This document shows positions 24,271 through 36,399 of a stretch of 64,000 nt of DNA, piece by piece. The notes under the pieces were generated by a model. The model saw nothing but the letters and a program-made list of their open reading frames with translations, had not been told where the DNA came from and did no database searches. The position numbers and the translations under genes were made by a program. Origin of the DNA: Irpex lacteus (lineage: Eukaryota > Basidiomycota > Agaricomycetes > Polyporales > Irpicaceae); the NCBI GenBank assembly GCA_001986395.2, contig MQVO02000008.1, forward strand, positions 1,426,001-1,490,000, read 5' to 3'. How positions within the stretch are numbered: position 1 is the first letter of the stretch; every line of letters begins with the position of its first letter.

Positions 24271-24612
24271 CTACTCGTCGTCATATCCCGACACGGGTAC
24301 CCGAGCCCTCTTCGGCACTACATGCATTGTCAGCATACCTCTCGACAAGTAGACCCGTAAGCACGTACATGGATAAGTGGTAGGCGGCCTCTCTGCCGGT
24401 TTCCAACCAAATCTTTCGCGTATTGGTGGCACTGTCACGACCAATGCGGGGCCAATGAGACCGAGAACGATCGAGTAGTAAATCACTGGTTGTTCATGTG
24501 CTTGTCTTTGCTGTTACAAGGTTTTGTGAGTCATATAGCAGAGCTTTCCGACTCATTTCATGCGCACCAAGTAGCGGAATGTTTGGCGGAAGGGCGAGAA
24601 TAGCGATGCCAT
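24271..24612 (-). CDS. NUO9.5: Mitochondrial complex I 9.5 kDa subunit
   Basis: Three tiny exons (24612-24568, 24510-24369, 24317-24271) splice in phase to a 77-residue protein. The start MASLFSPFRQTFRYL joins QRQAHEQPVIYYSIVL, then a membrane helix (GLIGPALVVTVPPIRERFGW), the signature PTTYPLPKR, and the end VSGYDDE before TAG. This matches the fungal NADH:ubiquinone oxidoreductase 9.5 kDa accessory subunit, an inner-membrane protein with one transmembrane helix. It lies tail-to-tail with the oxoprolinase-like gene, 195 bp apart. Its longest exon alone is only 142 bp, so simple open-frame calling misreads the third exon. Confidence 0.88.
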
Positions 24613-26338
24613 CGTAGGAGGTTGTGGTGGACAGAGACGACTTAGCCCGACTGGGGCGCTCGAGTAAGAAAGTTAACCTTCCCACGGTAAGAATAGAAAG
24701 GTCACCTTACCTTCCGATTAGTATTCGTTCTATCGACCACATTACTCCTTTTATGACATGGAGTTCGGCATAATCATGGTCAGTTCTGTACCAACAACAT
24801 GCTCTATCACCGTTACTTAACTGACCGTCCTGTGTATATGTTATGGATCCAGGCCAGCGACGGTGCAATCCTCGTCGGGGGCCTTCTATATCCTGTGTTC
24901 ATGTATGTCACGGTGCTATCCACCTTTTGCGAGCTTGCTTCACTCCTCAGTCGAGAGTATAAAGTTCTACAATGGTTACGGATGTGCGGCAGGAGCCATC
25001 ACAAACAGCTTCACCGTTACTTGAGAGTAAGGTTCCCGATATCTTTAGTTGGATTCGCATGACTGAAGCCGCTTTGTACAGACTCAACATGGGACTCAGA
25101 GTGCCAGCTAGATGAGGCTGCCACATACGGCGAGGCTCCGTTAGTCGGATGTCTCTGTGCTGGTACTGTGGGTATACGCTCTGCCTTCGGCTGCCTCCTA
25201 TGCATCAACGATCCCACGAAATGTAAGATAGGACGCGTCAGTTGAAACAGTGATGACAGTGCTTTCCTGGTGCAAGATCTTGCGTCTTACGGCGAAGCCA
25301 GTTTTCATACAGTAAGTTGGTCCCCGTTCCTTTGCTGCTTTATCTCCTGACCAGCTCCTGTCGCCATAGATGCCCACTGTCATCATCTCTTGATTAGGTG
25401 CATGGTGTCTGATTGTACAGCGACGCGTTGTATTCAATAGACTAACTTTATCCTCACAAGACACAGGTCATAGCTGATGTTACCTTTGAATACCTAATAA
25501 AGAACAGTCCGAGTTTATTCTATCTGTCGTACATGCAACTATAGATGGTGGCTGAACAGCCTCATCCCCTCAGTTCCACTTCTTTGACCGGATCTACCAG
25601 CACTCTGATGTCATTCTAGGTAAGCTCTCGTTTGCTAAAGATCGTTTTGCAACACTGGTGCAGCTGAACAGACCTTCAATTCCTAGTAACTAGAGCTCAG
25701 GTTATGGCCGCCACAAGCGTGCTGCTCATATGCTTGCTTACAGCGCTAGCTGGGTGTACGAAGAGTCAGCAAGGCATGACGTTCATGAGTTTCATATAAT
25801 GACTGACGGAACTCTGAACAGCTATCGCATCTCTGTCATTTTTCTAAGAGCGTAGTCTTGTGAGTCCTGGTCTTCTATGATACGTGATGCAGCCCCTCGC
25901 ACTGATCACACGAGCCTCTTCCATTAGATCTCGTGTTATGCAGGAAGTAATTGTAACTCTCTTCACCAAGCTCCGTACCAAGTAGAGGTATACCATACAG
26001 TCAGGTGCGTGTCATGACCTCATCAATACGTACATTGTCTATCGTACTCTCAAGTTGTAGCATACATTTGAGTTTGTCAGTCACTCATATTGCGGTTTCA
26101 ACTCTATCCTAGACAGATACTCTCTGCGCTCTAGGCCGAATATTTCGTATTAAGCAATCCACATCTACAAGAAGATATGGGCTTCGCTGATCAAGGTATG
26201 ACCTTGAATTTTGAGGCTCATTCGCCTGATAGGAGTCCTCCCTAACTCTGTGAGCAAGCGCCTCATCCCGTATTCGTTGTGTATATGAAGGCACTTGTCA
26301 GCTACATTTTCAGCACCGCAACCCGGCCGCCATCAACT
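24613..26338. other. Long intergenic stretch, no gene recognised
   Basis: About 1.7 kb. Frames are short and interrupted. A few hydrophobic pieces near 24840-24910 and 25720-25760 could be remnants of a membrane-protein gene like the one downstream, but no splice-consistent reading could be built. Confidence 0.4.
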
Positions 26339-28174
26339 ATGGCATCCATGGACGTCGAAACCTTCATGGGTTCGTTTTTCATCTTGCTCTGCATTACATT
26401 CATGTGAGTAGCCAAAGCTAGCTGCACCGAATCTAATGTATAAACTCGAGCTCTAGACTATATGGCTTCTTCTGTGCGCAGGTGTATTACTATTATGCAA
26501 CCTACCAGGACCGTTGTGTTCTGAAATTTGTAGTTTTTGTTCTCTGGTAAGCTCTTACTACCGCATGTGTAATCAATCATTGATGGCCCAAATTATACAC
26601 ATATAGCGTACTCGAATCTGTACACGTCGTCTCATGTGTGCACCTATTGTATTCATACTTGCTCGTGGACTACGCAAATTCGCAAAAGGTTCTCGGTGTA
26701 GTGTGGTAGGTATTTTCTGGCTTATGCTTACTCTACATGTATTAACCGTACCATAGGAGCGCCGGGGTTTGTAGATTTCTATCTGTACTGAGAATTGCCA
26801 AAGCTCATACAGTCCTCGAAGTTTATATTCTACCTAGAGGTAATTATCCATGTTTCCAAAACCTCATCCCGCCAACCTAAAGGTTTCCACTAGCACACGA
26901 TTGGTGTGCTCGTTCAATCGTATGTATAGACCGCTTTTACTATACAACGGCGATGCTGACCGAATTTATAGTTACTACATTTTCGAGGGTATGGTGTGGT
27001 GAGTCTTCCAATACTTGCTCTCAAAGCTCCATTATACTCAGGGCCTCGGAATAGTGAGCCAAAACCGATTCATCGTCTTCGCCCTGGTAAGTACAAAGAA
27101 TGATATGTGACATTTCGTCTTCAACTGAACTCTAATTAGGCTGCAGTGGAATCAACTCGTATCGGTGAGCTGTAAATATTACTAGTGTATATTTTACGTG
27201 CCCTAACATGCTATTTGAACCCTCCAGCGATCGGATTCAGTGAGTTTCAGTACCTCTAGACATACATCGCGATAGTAACAGTCCGCTTATTGCATTTAGA
27301 AGCGAGCTCTTACGTGTAGGCGTCAGATTGTGTTTTCCAGGGAAACTCACTCATCAACGCTATCTCCCATAGGTGCATGTATAGTACATGGGCGACCATG
27401 CGAGCTGAGACCATGTTTGGGGTATTTTCTCTTATCCCCTTCCACTTTAGCCAGCTCGCTCATGACTTCGATGAATATTATAGGTCTACCTGAATTTGGC
27501 CTTCGGTTTCAACATCTTCGTGGACTTGTCCATCGCAGCTATTCTGACGCTCTACCTCAACGCAAAGGGTTGTTCGGTTGCATGTGGAGAGTAAGCAATG
27601 GATATTGTGCATTCATCGGCTCTCAATTTCGGTCTGACGTGAACCTACTTACAGTGGAACCAAGAAGATTCTGCTCAAGCTTGTGTACTATGCGATGACT
27701 GCTGGTGCTCTGACCGTGTTGGTGGTGTATCTCCCCACATCTTGAATTGCTCATTTATTCTGGAACAGAATCGTAAATATTGCTGTCTTGATCTCGGTGC
27801 GCGGTGTAGTTTTTCGTTTATCTGAGAATCTCGTCCCCATGTCAATTTCCTAGTACAATAAGTCGATGCACACACTTACGTATGCCGGTTTACTCCAAAT
27901 TATTGCCAAGTGTAAGTTGCGGATCATTCATAATTACATTTATAAACGTTCACTCACTGTACTGTATCTTAGTGAACGCGAACTCAATGCTTGCGATGTG
28001 AGTAAAGCATTGCTATCGAGTGGATGTGTACTGAATAAAATCCATAGGTTGAATGCGCGAAAGACGATCGCAGGCGCAACCATCACCGCGGCTGGTATGC
28101 CCGTAGAGCTCTCTAGACTATCCAGCCGACGTCCCGCGCAGCCATCCGTAAGCCAATTATACAATGCCCATTAA
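26339..28174 (+). CDS. DUF6534-type multipass membrane protein
   Basis: Many very short exons separated by introns of about 50-60 bp, as is usual for this basidiomycete family of unknown function. Readable pieces in order are MASMDVETFMGSFFILLC, LYGFFCAQVYYYYATYQDR, VLESVHVVSCVHLLYSYLL then VDYANSQKVLGVVW, TIGVLVQSYYIFEGMVW, RFIVFALAAVESTRI, VYLNLAFGFNIFVDLSIAA then ILTLYLNAKG, GTKKILLKLVYYAMTAGALT, and the tail LNARKTIAGATITAAG. The LNAR tail and the FWxLxxxH-like VLESVHVV stretch are family features recalled from DUF6534 proteins. About seven transmembrane helices are implied. The junction near 27050 gives an awkward phase, so the gene could be partly decayed. Confidence 0.55.
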
Positions 28175-28816
28175 ATCAACATTCTGAGACGGTCTTTAGG
28201 CATCCATCCACGTCTTTCAGGAAACTATTGTCATCGAAGAGAAATGGGTTGGTGTCTGTGGGCCACCGTCGATTAGCAGGTGTCTGACTAGATCTTCCCA
28301 TGTAGGATGCCAGCGGAGAGGACCAGAAAAGCAAGCCACCCATCCAGGATACAGCATCACAGATGTCGAGCTACAGGGGGGCTGAGACATCAGTATAACA
28401 CTGCTAAGGCAATAAAACAACCGCCAAGAAAGCCTCCGTTGTAACCTCAGAAAGTACTCGTTGAAACATGATATTTCAAGTCTATGGCCGGTATCTATTG
28501 AAGGATCTATTCTTGGTCAACCTGTGCATAGGTAGTTTGTGTCAAATATCTGCCTCATTATTCTGAAGCTTGTATCTAAAACACGTATCAACACACCGTA
28601 TTTATCAATTTGATACTCGAACTCTGTCTTAAAAGAGCCAGGGATTAAAGGACTTCCTAACGAATCTGGATATAGGAAGAACATGTTGGCCGACTACTAG
28701 AGTATCTTCGAGGGTGCTTCCACCTCAAGGTGTGTCGTGATAGTCGGTTTTATCTTATTAATTGACTGTGGAGATACTGTCGCATTCCTGTGTATTGTAT
28801 CTGCTGATACTCACGT
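28175..28816. other. Intergenic or 3' part of the DUF6533-type gene
   Basis: It lies between two convergent membrane-protein genes. A minus-strand frame at 28217-28420 could be the last exon of the DUF6533-type gene, but I could not connect it in phase. Otherwise nothing was recognised. Confidence 0.35.
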
Positions 28817-30392
28817 CTAAGATATGTAAGGCAGTGTCATCTCCAAGACCTTTTCCAACGTAGTCTTCCCTAAGGTTGAGAATGAATCGTGAGACAAGTA
28901 TTGAAGTGAGGCTGACAAAGCGATTAGTTTGATGGATTTTTTAAAGACTAGAGCAGTGGTTTGAGAGGCGTACGAGTATCCTAATACCATGACAGGCAGT
29001 ATGGGCTGCAGAGGAGAGCACCATTCAGTATATATTAAGTGTCGGAAAGTGTTCATACAACCTACCGGCCAAAGAAATCCGAACAGGCCAACGATGTGTA
29101 GAGTTAGAAGCACCCTAAATATCAATAAACGCTCATGGCCGGTGCACATCAATGTACCGTTTCACAAGAGGACTCGCGTAAAGTGCAGTGTTCCTAAATT
29201 TAATCCACATAAGCTAAGTTGTACGGTTTACATCAGGTTATACATACTTACCGTTGCATATTATAACGTATGAAAACGTTCCGTTAATACCAATGTTCGT
29301 TCTCCTCAACTGGTCTACAGTATATGCAGTCATGTCAACACCAGCAAAAGAACTTCGAAAGCGACGCTACTTCCTATTCCTATAAAAACTATGGGAAGCC
29401 CGAATTAGCGCATGCGATAAAACTCTCGGATTTGACACGTACAACTTTGACACAGTCATCTTCAGAGTACACAGTTAAGCTGAGTTCAAACGCACATTAC
29501 TTTATCCGCTTCGACATTCGCATTGGGCAGTTCAGCGATAGCATTTGTGCATCCAAGTGCGGGGTAATTTGACTTGTGTGCTACCATCTTGACATTATAA
29601 CACTGCGGCAAATCGGGGTCCTACATTAGCACTTTAGCCGCAGATATTGAAGGAGGCAGCAGTACTTACAATTTGAAGAAGAGGGTATATCAAGCCAAGG
29701 GCTAGTACGCTTATAAATACGCCTCTGCTTCGGTTACAGATTGCATACGTCCGAATTGCCGCGAAAGCTAAACGCAGAGTGGATGTAAGTACGTACGATG
29801 GGCGGATGAATTCCCCTCCGCTTACTCGATAGGGTAAAGTATATCGTCGTCACAGAGACTGTAGAGAGTCTTGAAATAACGATGAAACTACAGTTTACGG
29901 ACAATAATTAGTCTATGATTTCACGTACAGATGGTTGCGCACAACCTCTGCGGCTACAATATAAGACATCCAGGAAAATTATTGATCAGTAAAATTGTAC
30001 TAGCATGACGCACACACTTACAGTTGACCACGGCACCAACTGTAGCATGATGAATGTGTTATAGCCAATATTGGCGTAGCGGTTGACCAGAAAAAGCACA
30101 GACTCGGACGCGCTAGACTTTTCCCGATCCCAGATGAGTCTTCTTTCCCTTGAAAAGGTCAATAGGTATTCAAAGACGCATAATGCTGTGGACCAATCCG
30201 GGCACAAGTTAGCCCCGCAACGTGTCATAGGGCAGCGAGCACCTATTCTTACCAGCACCTGCTATGTAGGCATAGTTCGTTTCGTATCTAGTAAATGAGA
30301 GTTGTCAGTGTAAAACTGGCGATAAAGGCCAAAATAGCTCACCCTTCTCCGATGTATGATGCGACACCTACCGATCGTGAGAATAACATCAT
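28817..30392 (-). CDS. DUF6533-type multipass membrane protein
   Basis: A multi-exon membrane protein of unknown function, another family expanded in Agaricomycetes. The proposed start at 30392 reads MMLFSRSVGVASYIGEG and splices to YETNYAYIAGAALCVFEYLL, then TFSRERRLIWDREK, SVLFLVNRYANIGYNTF and MLQLVPWST. The EYLLTF..E...IW stretch is the DUF6533 hallmark. Further helices are readable at about 29900-29820 (SRLSTVSVTTIYFTLSS) and 29770-29690 (AFAAIRTYAICNRSRG). The joins between 29980 and 29820 were not all resolved in phase, and the 3' end is uncertain (28817 is the end of an open frame; the gene may extend towards 28217). It could be a pseudogene. Confidence 0.5.
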
Positions 30393-30569
30393 TATCAAGC
30401 CATGACCAAAGTGTATAGTGTACACTATGTGTAAGCTTGTCAAGCCTGAAATCGTTCCTAGCTAAGTATAATGAGCGCCTTTGCAGAGCTTCGTGGCGTG
30501 GGAATACGAGGGAAGCCCAGTACTACTCACGGTGCTGAGACTATCGCTCTGACTTTCTCCCAAACCGCC

Positions 30570-32507
30570 ATGGCACGACTTCGACGAGATACTCAGGAAA
30601 CAGTGAGACCGGACTCTTTCTCGCGTACGCTACGCGTAGCAGCATGTGGCACTTTGTTCTTGACTCACACACTGGATATTCCTAGTCATCCAGAACCAGC
30701 AACTGTGGTTAGAGCGCACTCGGTGACTCGCTCAAGAGGCGGTTCAGCGGCGACATGCTCTTCAATCATCGCTCAGTTTCCTTCTGTTGAGGCGATGTTA
30801 ATAGCTCCGCTGGGTGGGAACGAGGAAGGCCAGATGATACTGCGAGACTTGGAACGGGAGAGAGTGAATACGCGATATTGCAAGGTATGGGAACAAGCAG
30901 GAGTACCCAGCGCATGGGTATTGCACGCAGGTGCGCTTTTGAGTCTTTATACATCCTCCCTACTACCACGACCTGTTGAGCTCCGCAAAAATTTGATTCT
31001 GATTATGTTATCACTGTAGCGGATTGTTGACACTCCACCCTGTAGATGATACGGGCACGCGTACCGTCATCAATAACAACCCACTGCCAGATATCACACA
31101 CGAAGAGTTTGTCTCGCTGCTTGGTCCTATTCTCGCACCGGAGAACTATGCATATCTTGGAGCTAGCCAAGGTGGCCCTTCGTCGGCAAATACTACCGCT
31201 CAAGGGGTTAGCCAAAGCAACCCAAGGCCCTCCGTGAATCTCCCGCCTCCTAATACCAGCCCTGCTCCTCTCGACTGGATCCATTTTGAAGGAAGGTCCG
31301 TCAAGACGACACTCAGCAACATAATAGGTATAGATGGTTTAGCGAAGGAGAGGAAGTGGAGAAGTCACTGTGTGTTCAGCGTAGACGTAGGAAGACGTGC
31401 GAGACAAGGAATTGAAGCGGTACGCCAATTCGTTCATCCAAGTTATCGATAACCAGTGATACTCATTCAACTTTCTATCGGCAGCTTATCCCTCACGTCG
31501 ACGTAGTATTCTTGAACAAACACTACGCAAGTGCACATTCGCCTCACTACGCCGCCTCTCCTCGCGCGTTCCTCCTATCTCTTACGACCATCGCCCCTCC
31601 GCACGCACTCCTCGTAGCGCACTGGGGATCGGAAGGTGCAGCTGTGCTTTCCATTCCAACGAAGGAATACTTCCAAAGTTCGGGCTGGGTAGATACGAGC
31701 GTCTCACCACCTTCCACAAATCCCGTTACTTCGACCTCTGCAGGTGCATCCACTACTACGAGTGTAGACGCCGGAAGACCCGTCGAAAATGAGAGCGTGC
31801 GGACAGGCAGCGGATTCTGGGCTATGGGACATCACACCGAATCCTCGAGCGAGTTCACGGCAGGCGCCTTGCTTTCGCCCTCTACCACTGATTCACAATC
31901 GCCCGTGAACAGCCCGCGCGCTGTTGGTGGCGGACTGCCATCACGACTTGCACCTGCGCCATTGCAACAACGCCGTGGTCAGCATCGTCGTCGAGGACAG
32001 CAGCATGCGGGCGTGAACTCTGATTCGTCGGATTCAGATGGCACGCAAATCGCTCCGGGTGCTGCTGCGAGGCGGACCGGTGTCACTATGCGACAGGACA
32101 ACACCAGAGGAACGGCTGGGGGTAACGAAAGGAAAGAGGAGCAAGGCAACGCCGACAGTGCGGTAGTGGACGAGGTGGGAGCCCAAGATGCGTTCATCGC
32201 TGGGATGATATACGCTCTGAGTCGGAGGATCGCGCCTGGGGAGCCGTACACGCCGTCTGCGGTGTCGAGGGACGGGAATACGGTAGTAGTACATGGGGCG
32301 GAGGCTGATAGGGAGAGAGATAGAGGGCGGTGGCGGTTGGAAGAGTGTTTGAGGTGCGTTAACGCGTTCTTTTTCGTTTTGCTATCGGTGGGGAAACTGA
32401 TAGTTTCTGGTAGATTCGCCACTGAGCTGGCGGGTAGGAAGGCGAGACGGAAGGGGTGGGACGGGCTGGCGGAGGAAATGAACAAGGCTGGGTGGTTCGA
32501 GGCTTGA
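30570..32507 (+). CDS. PfkB-family carbohydrate kinase (ketohexokinase-like), copy 1
   Basis: A ribokinase/PfkB-fold sugar kinase, about 600 residues in three exons (introns at about 30932-31046 and 31420-31483). The order is CGTLFLTHTLDIPSHPEP, SVTRSRGGSAATCSSIIAQF, LIAPLGGNEEGQMILRDLE, then DDTGTRTVINNNPLPDIT, LDWIHFEGRS, PHVDVVFLNKHYA and, after a long low-complexity insert, VDEVGAQDAFIAGMIYALSR. Two signature positions differ from the family norm. The first PfkB motif has Thr where Asn usually follows GGxAA. The second motif reads GAQD rather than GAGD, although the catalytic aspartate remains. Substrate unknown; reduced activity is possible. It is the left half of a duplicated block. Start choice (30570) is tentative, because an in-frame ATG also exists at 30471. 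Confidence 0.7.
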
Positions 32508-33456
32508 CCTCGCACGGGATCTCTTTCACCGTATGACTCCTCTTTCTTGGTACGCATGCTTGAAATTCAATCCACAATCGGACTGTCATGATGCACTGAA
32601 GGGGGATGTGGAGCTCTACACTAGAAGCTCTTCCGTGAGACCTTGACGTCTGGTGTAGGACACAGTCTCTGAGGTACCTGGTCGACTTCATGTCTAAACG
32701 TGACACTAAGTGGCGTAGATCTTCTGCTCTACTCGGATTTCGAAGCAGCGGAGTTATGACCACACAGCACCTCGTGTGTGATGTTGTTTTACAGGGCCCC
32801 TGTGTTCCCGACGTTTTGTGGCGTGTGTCCATCTCAAGCTCAGTCACTGCGAAGACCAGATGTCCATGTTCAATGGACTGCTCGCGCTCGTCAGCGGCAA
32901 CACCCCTCAGAGATAAATGGTGCGTTTGTCTTTACATGCGGCTACTAGAACGAAACTCTTACGCCCGTTCACAGACTGGTGCGATCGAGCGTAGATTGAT
33001 CTTGGTCCTGATGAAATAACAAGCGCCTTGTTATTCGGTCTCTCGCCCAATACAGGCAAGTTGACTCGTTATCAGGATATACCTACGGGGTCCATTGTGT
33101 CCAGGATTCAGGGTACCGGTATAGTTGGGTGTAGCGAGGCAAGAGAGACTTCCACACGGTAACCATTTTTGTATCATTCTCGTAAGTTGGCACTCAGAAC
33201 ACAGCCTTACAAACAACGTGTCTGCGAGTGTCCTCGGCCATAGTGAGCAGTCGTGTGGCGTACTCTCTCATCCGCGCCTCTAGTGTGGCGTCGCAAAGCA
33301 GTCGCTATGTGAGCCCACCCGGTAAATAGTATATATGGTGGATGATTTCCACCTCCTTTCCCCTCATTCTTCTCCTCGCCACACCAAGGTACGAGCTTCC
33401 CTATAATCGCAACACTGTATGCTAACTGAGTCGTACATTCTCCGTAGATATTCACA
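32508..33456. other. Intergenic stretch in block copy 1
   Basis: The first 160 bp after the PfkB stop are closely similar to 37899-38060, marking the duplicated 3' flank. The remainder, about 790 bp, has no counterpart after the second copy and no gene was recognised. Confidence 0.5.
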
Positions 33457-33872
33457 ATGGTGAGCGGTCTTAAGAGCGCTATGAAAGGTGTGGTTGCCTT
33501 TCTCAAAGGTGTAAGTCGCTACGGACCGTCTGATCATTGTCGTGGTTTTGACAACGTATAACATAGAGTAACGGGTATCACAAAATACTCGCGAACCTTA
33601 AGACTGCTTCCTTGGGCTCTAGAGCCTGGCCCGTTGATCACAAGCAAGACAGAAAGATCGGTGTTCGGATGGATTGGGGAGATACGTTCGAGAGAGATGG
33701 CAAGAAATGGCGTAACATTGTGATACAAGCGAACAAGGAAGCCGAGAACGCTACTCTGAAGAAGATAGCCGCAGCGAATTCTCACAAGGTGCTCGCCATA
33801 GTTGCAGTCCCGGTAGACAATCCGCCCAGCGAAGAAGAGTTCTTTGAAACAGTACGAAATAAGTTCGAGTAG
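33457..33872 (+). CDS. Small hypothetical protein
   Basis: Not recognised. Two exons (33457-33510 and 33567-33872) join in phase with a clean GTAAGT donor and a TAG acceptor, giving 119 residues. It begins MVSGLKSAMKGVVAFLKG, continues SNGYHKILANLKTASLGSR, and has a soluble mixed-charge body with DWGDTFERDGKKWRNIVI and KVLAIVAVPVDNPPSEEEF. There is no signal peptide or convincing membrane helix. It lies between the PfkB and AIM9-like genes in the first copy of the duplicated block and is missing from the second copy. Confidence 0.6.
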
Positions 33873-34125
33873 AGTCCTGGCATGAAGTTAGGTTGTATAC
33901 GACAAAAACATTTAGTATTAGTCGGCGGCTGTAATCAGTGATAACATGCATTCACGACCAATGCCGTGCGGGTGTTCCTTCGCAACTGTCAATTCCGATT
34001 CGAGCTCTGGTGGTTATTGTATCGGGTGGTTTCAATCAAATATACCTTTGGCAGAACATAACTCCACGGACTCCTGCTAAGCTGCGAGCACACAACCGCC
34101 TCGCCATCACCGAGGGACATTCCAA

Positions 34126-35929
34126 TCACGAGTTGACAAACCACGAAGGAGCGCCGTCTTGATATGGGTAAGGTCCACCTTCGACCTCTTCATCCCACTC
34201 CGCCATGAGCTTCATGCTTCGTTCCTTCGCGGTCTCGTAATTCTCATCAGAGGTCCAGCCATCTGCATCGACGTCCAGCTCCTTCCGCAGCTTCTGAACA
34301 CGGGCCTCATACTGCTCGTGGCGTGCAAAAGTTGCTTTATGGCGCTCCCACTCGTCCTGGTCTATACTCAGTGGGAGAGGAACACCAGGTGCAATTTCGT
34401 CCCACTGCTGGAGGATCTCGAAGATGCATTGGCGAAGATGGTGAATACCTTCATACCAGGTCCGTGCTGCACGTTGTACAGGAAGGCGTACTTGCCGAAT
34501 GAAAGGATACGTATGGACCGCGTAGTTCCAAGGACTCAGAGTTCTCAGATGGATCTCGTACATCTTCTGGAAATGCGCCTGTTTCAACTCCAAGGTGAGT
34601 CGAGCGTGTTCAGCTGGCGGCGACTCCTCGAGTGGAGTGCGAAGAATGGGCAAGACTTGTCCGTATTCATAGATGACGTCGTCCCCTGTATACTGCGCAA
34701 ATTTGGCCAGCGTAGCTTGAATATAGAGCGGTAAAACGCTTGCAGACTGCCAGTCGATTATTGAGGTTATTTTCGGGCGGTCGGTGGGATCCAGAAAGAT
34801 ATTTGCGCCGTGCAAGTCAATGTGCCACAGGACAGACGAGCAGAGTTCGGCCGGTGGGACGATATGCGGGGCTAGAATATGTAGGTGCTCCAGTAGTTCG
34901 ATATGTTCCTCTGGAGAACCACCAGTCCAACGATCGAATGGAGGTCTGAAGGGCTTGGCATGACACCGCAGCCATTCTTGCTCAATTCGAATGAGACCAC
35001 GTATGTACGATACCGGATCCGGCCCTATTGACAGAACTTCAGCGAGTGATCAGTGCATGGATGTTTGAGATATGGACTGACAAGGTCCTCGGTTCACGTT
35101 GAGAGAGGATCGAGCCCCTCGCCAAACATCCCAGTCGACAAGCGGACCAATGCGGTACTTGTCTTCAGCATCGTCGGGCGTATCACTGTCAGCAGCGTAT
35201 AGCGGCCGTCCTTGGAGAGCCTCCTCTACGTCCTCCTTGTAGTATAAGCTTCCTATCTGTGAGAACTTTCGAGTGGTGAAAGTGTTCTCAAAGCGGAGAA
35301 CTTCGTCCATAATTGATGCTGCCGGGCCACTTCTGAACGCGTCCCATCGATGGTGAAGCTCACCACCTTCGGCCTTCTCCATCAGTATGTATTCCGCGCC
35401 GACGCTGTTCACGGTGGACTCAGAGCGTGCATTCCAGGCCAAGACACGAGGCACAGGTAATTTGAGAACGGTGCGCGCGTAATCCATTGTGGCGACTTCG
35501 CTGGCGGTCGTGTAGAATGGTGGGATAAGTTTCGTGGGTATCTTTGCAATAAGGCTCGAATGGTTGTCGAATTCCAGGAGATATATCTTGCTGTAAGAGC
35601 CTACAGAGAATCGTCGCCGTCGGTGTAATTGGAAACGCCACACAGCAGCGTAAACGAACCTTCGTGAGTCTTAGCAATACGTGTGCAGCGACTTGCACCA
35701 GCCGCTTGTGACGCAACACGTTTCAGAGCCGCTATGTTGAATTCCACACGTCTAGCAGCAAGTTCTATGGAGATAATCTAAGCATATACACCTGCGAAAC
35801 TATGCCCCAATACTTACGTTCGGCCTCGTTGTATAGCCATCGCCCCGAGGTATATCGGTATAATGACTCCGCGGAAGGGTCGTTACCACGTCTAAGGAGT
35901 GCTTTTGCTGCAGATGCCAGAAAACCCAT
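34126..35929 (-). CDS. AIM9/APH-type phosphotransferase, copy 1
   Basis: A kinase-fold protein of the aminoglycoside-phosphotransferase superfamily, close to fungal AIM9. Four exons begin at 35929 with MGFLASAAKALLRRGNDP and SLYRYTSGRWLYNEAE, then ELAARRVEFNIAALKRVA, EGSYSKIYLLEFDNHSSLIA (the nucleotide-binding loop and lysine strand), and VPRVLAWNA. The catalytic loop is LWHIDLHGANIFLD and the metal-binding site SIIDWQSAS, both with the expected Asp and Asn. The C-terminus ends GAPSWFVNS at 34126. AIM9 is mitochondrial in yeast; the N-terminus here is amphipathic and Arg-containing, consistent with targeting, but that is inference. Substrate unknown. The paralogue is at 38452-40257. Confidence 0.8.
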
Positions 35930-36399
35930 TCCTTGTGTATGTCAAGAGATGGACGCTGGGTAGAAGATGCCATGGCTAGGCTCGTTCCCAGCCGCTTTCG
36001 GATCAGCGCTCGCAAGCTCGCGCCTCCCTTTGATGTCTTTGATGGAGGCATGTGGCGGCTTGCGATCGGATCTGGCTGGCGAGTCTATGCCATGGCAGAC
36101 AGACTCGGATTGCCTCATTTGACCTCGGAGTGGCGGACTTCCAAGTGACCTAAGCAGTGGCAGAGTAGTAAACTAGTAATACACCACTCATCCCAGGCAG
36201 CCCTTTTACTTGCTAACTCTTCGGACTGGGAGCCTTTCGTTCTCATCACGCTTTCTCAATCTCTTCATCCAACAATATCAACGTCAACCGCTCAGTAGAC
36301 TGATAAGACCATACGTCGCGTCAGCGTCTTTGCAGCGTAGGCACCAGCCTCCGCGTAATCGTACCTCATACTCATTGCTCTCGCTTTCTTCCAAACCAC
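35930..36399. other. Junction between the two duplicated blocks
   Basis: It carries the promoter of AIM9-like copy 1 and the upstream part of the PfkB pseudogene. Similarity to the PfkB copy 1 leader (30545-30600) begins near 36385. No gene was recognised. Confidence 0.4.

Noticed and set aside
28217..28420. Frame proposed as last exon of the DUF6533-type gene
   Set aside because: It could not be joined in phase to the upstream exons; kept only as a possibility.
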